Position numbers and translations under genes: made by a program
Shown: piece after piece, positions 42,093 through 48,655 of the stretch
Numbering within the stretch: position 1 is the stretch's first letter
Layout of the letters: each line of letters opens with the position of its first letter
Notes under the pieces: generated by a model
The model's input: the letters and a program-made list of their open reading frames with translations, nothing else
What the model was told of the DNA's origin: nothing
The model's database searches: none
Source: an uncultured Bacteroidota bacterium
GTDB lineage: Bacteria; Bacteroidota; Bacteroidia; Flavobacteriales; Flavobacteriaceae
Reading direction: 5' to 3'
DNA: 48,655 nt
NCBI GenBank assembly: GCA_902515405.1
Contig: CABXUS010000009.1
Span: 1 to 48,655, forward strand

Positions 42093-43658
42093 TTACTTAG
42101 ATGATGTACCGTCTCTATTTGGTTTTCTAACTGATGGCCATCCTCTCGATCTCATAGGTCTTCCTGTTCTGGGATTTATACTGCTTTTAGGTAAAATACG
42201 TCTTTTTCTTGATGCTTTTTCATTGTCCTCGCTAGCTTTATATGCTAGGATTGCTGTTAGAATAACATTGTTTTTCAAGTCATCAAATACAATTTTATCA
42301 TAACTATCAAGATTGGTATGCCAAGTATAATTCCAATATTCCCAATCTAATGCGCTTAAATTAAAAGCTGGGACACCTGCTGCTACAAAACTTGCATGAT
42401 CTGTTCCTCCAGAGCCTGGCATTCCAGGAAAATCAGTCTCAATATGTTTAGTTACATCTTGAGGAACTGCAGAAAGCCATCTAGTAACATAATCATAAGA
42501 GTTAAGAAACCCTTGACCACTTATGCTAACAACTCTACCAGTTCCATTATCTTGATTGAAAACAGCTTGGGTATTTTCAACTATTTTAGGATAGTCTTCA
42601 ACAAAAGCTCTTGAACCATTTAAACCTTGCTCCTCACTTCCCCAATGTCCAACCATAATAGTTCTCTTAGGATTTGGATAAAACTTCTTTAAAATTCTCA
42701 TGGCTTCCATCATAACTATTGTCCCAGTTCCATTATCAGTTGTACCTTGTGATCCATCCCATGAATCAAAATGGGCAGATAAAATGACATATTCATTTGG
42801 TTTTTCAACTCCTTTTATTTCTGCTATAGTATTAAAAGTTGGTACCACACCATGTTCTGTAGATGTAGAAATAATTTTAACAGTAGGATTTATACCGTTT
42901 TCAACCATTCGATACAGCATTGTATAATCTTCTAAGTTTAAATCAACATTAGGTATCTTATCAGTTCTTGCACTAAAAACTTTATTAGCTCCAAATGCCT
43001 TTGACCAATAGCTAGAAATTAAACCAACTGCTCCAGCATCTTCAAATGCTTTGCTTATATCTCTATATCCATAACCAGATTTTCTAATATTTGAATACCA
43101 GTCTTCAGAAATTTTATCTCTATCTTTTTTCATTTTTTCAAAAGATTCCTCAGTAGAATATTCTTCCCACTGAGAATCTGGTCGACCAGTAATTTGATTT
43201 TGACTAACTAAAATAAATTTGCCTTTCACAGTTTTTAACCATTCTTGAAAATCTTCTTTATTATTTATTTGAGGAATTTTTGTTAGTTCAGCTGTTACGC
43301 CTCTTTTTGAAGTTGAAGGACTCCAAGCTAGTTGTCTACCAGCTAAAGTTCTTACTCTTGGTTTAAGCATATCTATATGAGTGATTCCTCTCTCCCATCC
43401 TCTCCACACTCCCCATTGATGTAAATAAGACTTAATTCCCCAGCTTTCGTATTTTTTTACTGCCCAATCATGAGCATTTTTCATTTGAGGAGTTCCAACA
43501 AGTCTAGGCCCAATTACATCAAATAATTCATGAGATAATTTTTCAACTTGCGAATTATTATAAACCTCGTCAATCATTTTTACAACTACTTCATCAGAAT
43601 TTTGAGCGTTTAAAAATGAAAAAATTGATAAAACCCATATGTATAATATTTTTTTCAT
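42093..43658 (-). CDS. Exported M28-family aminopeptidase
   Basis: A 521-residue zinc peptidase with a signal peptide (SIFSFLNAQ). The co-catalytic site is visible as VILSAHFDSWDGSQGTTDNG (His and two Asp), GHWGSEEQGLNGS (Glu-Glu), and PGSGGTDHASF and YTWHTNLDSYDKI (Asp and His). A protease-associated insertion lies in the middle (about residues 130-250). The C-terminal 35 residues are basic and Pro/Arg-rich. It releases amino acids from peptides in the periplasm or outside. The Smr gene lies 10 bases upstream. Confidence 0.92.
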   Translation of the reverse strand: MKKILYIWVLSIFSFLNAQNSDEVVVKMIDEVYNNSQVEKLSHELFDVIGPRLVGTPQMKNAHDWAVKKYESWGIKSYLHQWGVWRGWERGITHIDMLKPRVRTLAGRQLAWSPSTSKRGVTAELTKIPQINNKEDFQEWLKTVKGKFILVSQNQITGRPDSQWEEYSTEESFEKMKKDRDKISEDWYSNIRKSGYGYRDISKAFEDAGAVGLISSYWSKAFGANKVFSARTDKIPNVDLNLEDYTMLYRMVENGINPTVKIISTSTEHGVVPTFNTIAEIKGVEKPNEYVILSAHFDSWDGSQGTTDNGTGTIVMMEAMRILKKFYPNPKRTIMVGHWGSEEQGLNGSRAFVEDYPKIVENTQAVFNQDNGTGRVVSISGQGFLNSYDYVTRWLSAVPQDVTKHIETDFPGMPGSGGTDHASFVAAGVPAFNLSALDWEYWNYTWHTNLDSYDKIVFDDLKNNVILTAILAYKASEDNEKASRKRRILPKSSINPRTGRPMRSRGWPSVRKPNRDGTSSK

Positions 43659-43668
43659 TATAATTTTT

Positions 43669-43905
43669 TTAGTTAACTCTAGAATCTGTTATAAACATAA
43701 CTCCAGTATTATAGTTTGGAATATAGTAATTATAGTTATGTTTAATTAAAATTTGATTAATAATTTTTTCTTGCAATTTTGGAGATTTACCTGTAATTAA
43801 TTCTAGATCTAAATCATTATTAAAGGAGTTTAACAGTAGGTATTCTTCAACTTTAATAAGCGATTCTTCATGGCTTAAACCATGTAGGTCTATACTTTTT
43901 CTCAT
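43669..43905 (-). CDS. Stand-alone Smr-domain protein
   Basis: A 78-residue single Smr domain. IDLHGLSHEESLIKVEEYL holds the DLHG motif and LELITGKSPKLQEKI the TGxG/S-like motif. Smr domains occur at the end of MutS2 and as small proteins with nicking or RNA-cleaving activity. The His of DLHG is present, but the second motif is TGKS rather than TGKG. It sits between the Omp28-like and M28 genes with gaps of 6 and 10 bases. Confidence 0.8.
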   Translation of the reverse strand: MRKSIDLHGLSHEESLIKVEEYLLLNSFNNDLDLELITGKSPKLQEKIINQILIKHNYNYYIPNYNTGVMFITDSRVN

Positions 43906-43911
43906 TAATTA

Positions 43912-44973
43912 TTATTTTTCGAAAGCCTGAGATTCACCAATCTTTGAAGACCTCACGTTTATAGCCTCTTTGTTATTAGCCTCTGTAACAAAAGCAACCA
44001 TCTTGATATTTTCTTTATTGAAAGAGGCAGGTATAACATATTGAAATAGTTTTTCAAACTCTTTATCGTGCCCCACTTTATCAGATGGTATTTGGTCACC
44101 AAGCAATCCAGTAACTGCTTTTCTTAAAACATTATGATGTTCAAAATCTACGATAGGATCTCCCTCGTAATATGAAGTCCAATTTCTCTGATTATAAATT
44201 AATTTATCTTCAATAATATACAAACCTAATTTGAGAGCTTTATAATTATATCCCATCTTTAGCTTAACATTAATTGAAAGCATGTCGTCATCTAAAGAAG
44301 ATTCCATTGCTAAGGAGGCATAGGCTTTATCTGAAAGCTTAGCTAAAACTTGGTCTATACTATTTGGCTCTGGGGGTGCCCATTTAGATTCTCTGTCAAT
44401 AAATGCAGAGGGAAAACCAAATTCGTTAGTTGTCTGTAGATATTGAAAATTACTCATCATTGCTGTTACTTGACTAAACTGCATAGGATCACCTTGGTGA
44501 ATAGCAACAATTACTGCATCATTTGTTTGCTTTTCTAGCTGTTCAATTGCATAGGAAACTCTTGTACAGTATCCACACCAAGTTCCAGTATAATCCTCGA
44601 CAAGGACGTATTTTTTATATTCAATTGGAACTGGATTTATGATAATATCCTTTGTTTGGCTTTTTATATTTTGAAGTTTAGCATATACTTCAAAAGTTCC
44701 TATCTCATTAAAAGTATGAGAGCTTCCTGTGGTTTCATTATTATCAATATAAAATTTAGCTTCACTAGTCCTATTTTTTCCATTGTTATCAAACACACTA
44801 AATAATACTGTACTCCCAACTATGGCCTCATCTGCGGAAATAAAAATTTGTAAACTTGAAACTATAGGCTCATTTCCTACGTTAACATCACTAGAATCCC
44901 CATCATCGGATCCACTACATCCAAAAAATAAAAATATTGAAAGAAATACTATTTTACTAAATAAAAATCTCAT
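43912..44973 (-). CDS. Omp28-related outer-membrane lipoprotein with CxxC
   Basis: A 353-residue lipoprotein from ATG 44973; the TTG at 44979 adds only two residues. The lipobox is FFGC (Cys19), followed by an acidic Ser/Asp linker, an Ig-like region (about 35-115) and the Omp28 domain. VLVEDYTGTWCGYCTRV carries the thioredoxin-like CGYC (Cys133, Cys136), and a cis-Pro-like GFPSAFIDRES follows. Omp28 proteins of Bacteroidota lie at the cell surface. It is divergent from a TlpA-like gene and a DUF6029 gene. Confidence 0.87.
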   Translation of the reverse strand: MRFLFSKIVFLSIFLFFGCSGSDDGDSSDVNVGNEPIVSSLQIFISADEAIVGSTVLFSVFDNNGKNRTSEAKFYIDNNETTGSSHTFNEIGTFEVYAKLQNIKSQTKDIIINPVPIEYKKYVLVEDYTGTWCGYCTRVSYAIEQLEKQTNDAVIVAIHQGDPMQFSQVTAMMSNFQYLQTTNEFGFPSAFIDRESKWAPPEPNSIDQVLAKLSDKAYASLAMESSLDDDMLSINVKLKMGYNYKALKLGLYIIEDKLIYNQRNWTSYYEGDPIVDFEHHNVLRKAVTGLLGDQIPSDKVGHDKEFEKLFQYVIPASFNKENIKMVAFVTEANNKEAINVRSSKIGESQAFEK

Positions 44974-45000
44974 GGGCAATCGAAATTAATAAATTGCTGT

Positions 45001-45008
45001 TAAATTTG
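45001..45008 (+). promoter_or_regulatory. -7 box TAAATTTG for tlpA-like gene
   Basis: An exact TAnnTTTG match, 8 bases before ATG 45017, in the divergent gap with the Omp28-like gene. Confidence 0.45.
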
Positions 45009-45016
45009 TAATCCAA

Positions 45017-45505
45017 ATGCTAAAAAAAATTATATTTTCATGTTTACTATATCTCTTTGCGTATAGTTCTAGTTCTCAGAAATTCATCCCTAATCTAGAA
45101 TTAAAAACACTTAATTATGAATCCATTAAATCTGTTGAAGCAATTAATCAAGATGGATTTACTATAATATCTTTCTGGGCTACTTGGTGTATCCCCTGCA
45201 TCAATGAATTAGATGCAATTAACGATGTTATCTCTGAATGGAAAAAGAAAAAAGATATTACAGTTTTAGCAATTTCAACAGATGACTCAAGAAGTAAAAA
45301 AAGAGTTCGACCTCTAATCAATGGAAAAGATTGGATTTTTGATATAATTTTTGATACAAATCAAGAATTTAAACGAGCTATGGGTATAGTAGGAATTCCG
45401 CACACAATTATAACCTATAAGTCTGAAATAATTCATAGAAGAATTGGGTATACACCTGGTGAAGAGGAGGATTTATTTAAAGTTATTTCCAATTATAAAA
45501 AATGA
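45017..45505 (+). CDS. TlpA-like thiol-disulfide oxidoreductase
   Basis: A 162-residue exported thioredoxin-fold protein (signal peptide to about residue 20). ISFWATWCIPCINELDAI contains the active CIPC (Cys58, Cys61); GIVGIPHTIITYKSE includes the cis-Pro. It probably reduces envelope disulfides, plausibly including those of the neighbouring Omp28-like or DUF6029 proteins. The DUF6029 gene overlaps its stop as ATGATG. Confidence 0.92.
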   Translation: MLKKIIFSCLLYLFAYSSSSQKFIPNLELKTLNYESIKSVEAINQDGFTIISFWATWCIPCINELDAINDVISEWKKKKDITVLAISTDDSRSKKRVRPLINGKDWIFDIIFDTNQEFKRAMGIVGIPHTIITYKSEIIHRRIGYTPGEEEDLFKVISNYKK

Positions 45506-47148
45506 TGCTAAAAACAGTAACAACTTTTGTAATTACATTGTCTATTTTAAGCTTCAGCTATTCTCAATCTAATAAAATTTATGGTTCATATGAATCTAAT
45601 GCTGTTTATTATCAAGAAAATGAAGAAGAAGCTTATCAAAATAAACTTGCATCAAATAATTATTTAAATATTAAATATCTTTTTAACTCAAATTGGAATG
45701 TTGAAGTCCAAGTTGAATCTTATTTACCAAAAAAACTACAAAGTTATTCTGATAGTTTTGAAAATACTCACTTATCAACTTTAAATATAAATTACTCCAA
45801 AAATAATTTTGGTTTTACCATTGGATCTATATATGATCAATTTGGAAGTGGCTTAATTCTAAGAACATGGGAGGACAGACAACTTGGAATTAACAATTCT
45901 ATTTGGGGACTTCGTTCAACATATGGTAATGAAAAGGTTAATCTTAAATTATTGGCTGGATGGCAAAAAAAAGGAAGTGAAATTAGTGTAGGAAAAGTTA
46001 TAGGTTTTGATTCTGAATTTACTCTAATAAATAGTAGTGATATTTATCAAAATTTAATTCTTGGTATAAGTTATGTTGGTAGGTTTGAAAATCTTGTTAA
46101 TCCTATAATAGCGTATGATTTTAATGATTTAACCAGCCTGTTTTCTACCAGACTAGATTATTTTTCCGATCAATTTTATTTTGAATATGAGCAAGTAATT
46201 AAGTCCAAAGATGGTATCACTCAATTTGGAATAATTTCAAATGAATTTGTTAAAAAAGGAAGTGCTCATTCTCTAAATCTTGGTTTTACCAAACCGGGAT
46301 TTGGTTTGGATATGACATTTAGAAGGTTAGAAAATATGCCTCTTTTCAGCGATAGATTTGAGCAAGGAGAAATTTACAACGAATCAAATATTAACTATTT
46401 ACCAGCTCTTACAAAACAACACGACTATCAATTAGCTAATATAAATGTTTACGAGTCACAAGCTAACGTTTCATTTCCTGACCCAGAATTAATGAAGTCA
46501 GGTGAAATTGGTTATCAATTTGATTTGTATTACGATCTAAAAGAAGGTTCATCGCTGGGCGGTAGATATGGGTCAAAATTATCTTTAAACTTTAGCTCAT
46601 GGTATAATTTAAAGGGGGAATATACTTATTACCCATCAGATTATGATACAGATTTTTTTGGTTTTGGTGAAAAATATTTCTATGAACAAAGCCTAGAAAT
46701 TAGAAAAAAATGGTCTCTAAAATTTGATAATATTTTTCTTTTTATAAATAAATACTACAACAAAAGATATGTAGAAGAAAAAATTGGTGAAATTAATTCC
46801 CAGATTTTTATTTTAGATAATAGTATAAAATTAAATAATAAAAAATCGGTAAGATTTGAACTACAGCACCTTTTTACTAAAGACGATAAAAAAAATTGGT
46901 ATGGATATGGCCTTGAATATAATTTTAATTACAATTTTTCAGGATTTTATAATACAATAGTAAATTATGAAAACTTAGAAGAAAATAAGCCAAATTATTA
47001 TTCATTTGGTGCTTCATACACTAAAAATGCTTTACTATTTTCTGTTTCATATGGAAAACAAAGAGGGGGTCTATTATGTTATGGAGGAATTTGTAGATAT
47101 GTGCCTGAATTTAAAGGTTTTTCATTTTCTGTAAATACATCTTTTTGA
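45502..47148 (+). CDS. DUF6029-family outer-membrane beta-barrel
   Basis: A 548-residue exported protein (signal peptide ending SFSYSQ). It is full of amphipathic strands rich in Tyr, Asn and Ser (YLNIKYLFNSNWNVEVQVES, NFGFTIGSIYDQFGSGLIL) and ends in a strand with terminal Phe (FKGFSFSVNTSF), as outer-membrane barrels do. GLILRTWEDRQLGINNSIWG is a conserved DUF6029 block. The function is unknown, but the link with TlpA- and Omp28-like genes suggests a redox-assisted surface complex. A second ATG directly follows the first. Confidence 0.82.
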   Translation: MMLKTVTTFVITLSILSFSYSQSNKIYGSYESNAVYYQENEEEAYQNKLASNNYLNIKYLFNSNWNVEVQVESYLPKKLQSYSDSFENTHLSTLNINYSKNNFGFTIGSIYDQFGSGLILRTWEDRQLGINNSIWGLRSTYGNEKVNLKLLAGWQKKGSEISVGKVIGFDSEFTLINSSDIYQNLILGISYVGRFENLVNPIIAYDFNDLTSLFSTRLDYFSDQFYFEYEQVIKSKDGITQFGIISNEFVKKGSAHSLNLGFTKPGFGLDMTFRRLENMPLFSDRFEQGEIYNESNINYLPALTKQHDYQLANINVYESQANVSFPDPELMKSGEIGYQFDLYYDLKEGSSLGGRYGSKLSLNFSSWYNLKGEYTYYPSDYDTDFFGFGEKYFYEQSLEIRKKWSLKFDNIFLFINKYYNKRYVEEKIGEINSQIFILDNSIKLNNKKSVRFELQHLFTKDDKKNWYGYGLEYNFNYNFSGFYNTIVNYENLEENKPNYYSFGASYTKNALLFSVSYGKQRGGLLCYGGICRYVPEFKGFSFSVNTSF

Positions 47149-47172
47149 TATATTTAAAAATTATTAATCAAC

Positions 47173-47787
47173 ATGGATAAATACATAATTGAATTTATAG
47201 GTACATTTTTTCTAGTACTTATAATTGGCTTCACGCAAAACCCAATTGCAATTGGTTTTGGAGTTACAGCTTTAGTTTATATGGGGATGCATATTTCAGG
47301 TGCTCATTATAATCCTGCTGTTTCAGTCGCTATGTTAATTATGAAGGAAATTGATTTTAATAAATTTCTTAAATATGTAGCTTGTCAAGTTATGGGTTCA
47401 ACTTTTGCTGCTTACGTTGTTTATACAATTTCATCTAATATTATCATTCAACCAAACTTAGATGAATCTATTTATGCAATATTAATTGCTGAAATATTAT
47501 TTACTTATCTTCTTATTTTTGTTATTCTAAATATTGCATGTAATCCAAAAGTTGAGGGAAATTCATTTTATGGACTTGCTTATGGGCTTACAGTTATGGT
47601 TGGAATTTATGCTGTTGGTCCTCTTTCAGGTGGAGTTTTTAACCCCGCTGTTTCAATTGGACCATCAATTATTGACTTAATCACAGATGGTGGTACTTCA
47701 CAATACTTTATTTGGTATTATTTAACTGCGCCTATTATTGGTTCTATTTTAGCGGTGATTACCTTTAACTTTATAATTAAAAAATGA
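47173..47787 (+). CDS. Aquaporin-family (MIP) channel with NPAV second motif
   Basis: A 204-residue six-helix major intrinsic protein. The two pore motifs are GAHYNPAVSVAM (residues about 46-57) and SGGVFNPAVSIGPS (about 154-167). In water-selective and glycerol channels the second NPA is followed by Arg, part of the selectivity filter; here it is Val. The protein is also shorter than AqpZ (231 residues). It may pass water, small neutral solutes or gases, but selectivity cannot be inferred. The next gene overlaps as ATGA. Confidence 0.88.
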   Translation: MDKYIIEFIGTFFLVLIIGFTQNPIAIGFGVTALVYMGMHISGAHYNPAVSVAMLIMKEIDFNKFLKYVACQVMGSTFAAYVVYTISSNIIIQPNLDESIYAILIAEILFTYLLIFVILNIACNPKVEGNSFYGLAYGLTVMVGIYAVGPLSGGVFNPAVSIGPSIIDLITDGGTSQYFIWYYLTAPIIGSILAVITFNFIIKK

Positions 47788-48299
47788 AAAATATTTTAAA
47801 CTACAGATTTGGATTTTATTTACTGATTGGTATTCTATTAGGAATTTTTACAATTTATATTCTTGAAGAAAATGTTTTCGATGAGTATGATGATGAAATA
47901 TCCGAAGAAGAAGTTATTCAAACAATTACTAATTTTTTCTCTTCAATTGAGGTTGGTAGTGATTTAGACACGGGTGACTATATTACTGAAGACTTCAAAA
48001 TTGTTGAGCTTGGAGGGCCTTATACTCTAAATGAGTTTTGGGATTTAATAGGAGAGTCACAAGGAGATAACATTCCGATTTCTAGAAAGTGGGATTTATC
48101 GAACTGGATTATCTCAATTGATGAAGAATCTGCTCATGCTAGTTATAAAAATAATGGAACTTTTGTAACATCAATTGATGGAGAAGAAGTGACCTCAAAT
48201 CCTGTTTGGCTTGAGAGTGGATACTTAATATTGGATGATGATGAATTAAAAATTAAGTATTTTCAGTCTGAAGAAGTATCCGATTATTTATCAAATTGA
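47784..48299 (+). CDS. Membrane-anchored NTF2-like protein
   Basis: A 171-residue protein with one N-terminal membrane helix (FGFYLLIGILLGIFTIYIL, residues about 9-27), an acidic stretch and an NTF2/SnoaL-like domain (EEEVIQTITNFFSSIEVGSDLDTGDYI, then paired strands with ASYKNNGTFV and LESGYLIL). The function is unknown. It is coupled to the aquaporin-like gene by ATGA. Its end overlaps the convergent YceI gene by 16 bases. Confidence 0.78.
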   Translation: MKNILNYRFGFYLLIGILLGIFTIYILEENVFDEYDDEISEEEVIQTITNFFSSIEVGSDLDTGDYITEDFKIVELGGPYTLNEFWDLIGESQGDNIPISRKWDLSNWIISIDEESAHASYKNNGTFVTSIDGEEVTSNPVWLESGYLILDDDELKIKYFQSEEVSDYLSN

Positions 48300-48655
48300 A
48301 GACTAAAAGATATATTTAAATAGTCTTCCATTTCAATTAGCATAAATGAAGGAAGTGTTACAGAGAATTCTGTTGGTATAATTTGAAACTTTCCATCAAT
48401 TTTAATGTTTTCATCACTTTCATCAACTGAAGCTAGAACTTTAATTGGTCTCTTATCGCCATGAAATTCAATCTCTCCTTCAAAAATAATTGCATTACCT
48501 TCTGAATATACTTTATCAGAGTAAAATTTAATATTTGGAAACTTTAAAGCTTCTAAAACTTCTAAAGAATGTGAATCTCGACCAGAATTCCCGCTATCAA
48601 AATCTACTACTTTAGCTGCAATAGCAATTGTGGATACACTGCCATCATAAATTAT
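48284..48655 (-). CDS. YceI-family protein, 5' end beyond window
   Basis: The last 123 codons of a minus-strand gene ending at TAA 48286-48284. The fragment reads DGSVSTIAIAAKVVDFDSGN, then RDSHSLEVLEALKFPNIKFYS, GEIEFHGDKRPIKV, and ends in FMLIEMEDYLNISFSLQFD. The pattern (VDFDSGN.RD.H..E.L....P.I.F.S) is that of YceI lipocalin-like proteins, which bind isoprenoid lipids in the periplasm. The signal peptide, if any, lies outside the window. Confidence 0.88.
   Translation of the reverse strand: MIYDGSVSTIAIAAKVVDFDSGNSGRDSHSLEVLEALKFPNIKFYSDKVYSEGNAIIFEGEIEFHGDKRPIKVLASVDESDENIKIDGKFQIIPTEFSVTLPSFMLIEMEDYLNISFSLQFDK

Overview
The window is a 48.7-kb piece of a strongly AT-rich bacterial chromosome, almost certainly a free-living, probably marine, member of the Flavobacteriia (Bacteroidota). 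The basis is: the gliding-motility lipoprotein gldH directly upstream of a class A penicillin-binding protein; a T9SS C-terminal sorting domain; lipoproteins with SC lipoboxes; an HU-CCDC81/SPOR protein; a septoil-knot repeat protein; an Omp28/TlpA/DUF6029 cluster; TAnnTTTG-type -7 boxes; and hardly any Shine-Dalgarno sequences. Genes are densely packed, with many ATGA or TAATG overlaps. I see no tRNA, rRNA, CRISPR array, insertion sequence or prophage, and no gene-free stretch longer than 300 bases.

Layout. 1-6.5 kb: two sulfatases, a thioredoxin-fold DUF255 protein, a CAP-domain protein and a beta-lactamase-fold serine hydrolase, all exported. 6.5-13 kb: a Bax-inhibitor-like membrane protein, a double TonB_C protein, a cupin, a 50-residue basic small protein, pterin carbinolamine dehydratase, a lipoprotein, an exported amidohydrolase, a GH18 lipoprotein and an MscS channel. 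13-22.7 kb: an exported ADP-ribosylglycohydrolase-like protein with a DoxX-like partner, a nitroreductase, DUF4920 and NTF2-like envelope proteins, small ORFs, the menaquinone methyltransferase, a lone PD-(D/E)XK nuclease, an outer-membrane barrel and the septoil-knot protein. 22.7-29.9 kb: housekeeping genes (OsmC, thioesterase, trpS, plsC, recA, trhO). 29.9-34.8 kb: gldH, PBP1A, a DUF5009 acyltransferase and two tandem NTF2-like lipoproteins. 34.8-40.8 kb: a three-gene overlapping operon ending in a 1664-residue repeat fibre. 40.8-48.7 kb: esterase, DinB, a 30-residue membrane peptide, M28 peptidase, Smr protein, Omp28/TlpA/DUF6029 thiol-redox and envelope genes, an aquaporin-family channel, an NTF2-like protein and a partial YceI protein.

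The most striking locus is the 40793-to-34865 operon: a cytoplasmic NTF2-like protein, a short T9SS-sorted protein and a giant fibre made of YadA-head-like repeats. The fibre ends in a phage-type Peptidase_S74 intramolecular chaperone and a coiled coil. It contains three collinear 319-bp direct repeats, a perfect 66-bp tandem duplication and a tract of 51-bp repeats, so it looks like a modular, recombination-prone surface adhesin. I infer that the small protein acts as its secreted partner.

Two genes are broken at T homopolymers: a CobW/COG0523-type GTPase remnant at 23178-23533, which also lacks its middle, and a small membrane protein at 20432-20607 that still has a promoter-like box. Several nominal starts needed correction (3015, 3805, 15468, 15990, 16829, 26959, 44973), while 16748, 21443, 24514 and 27016 appear to use TTG or GTG.
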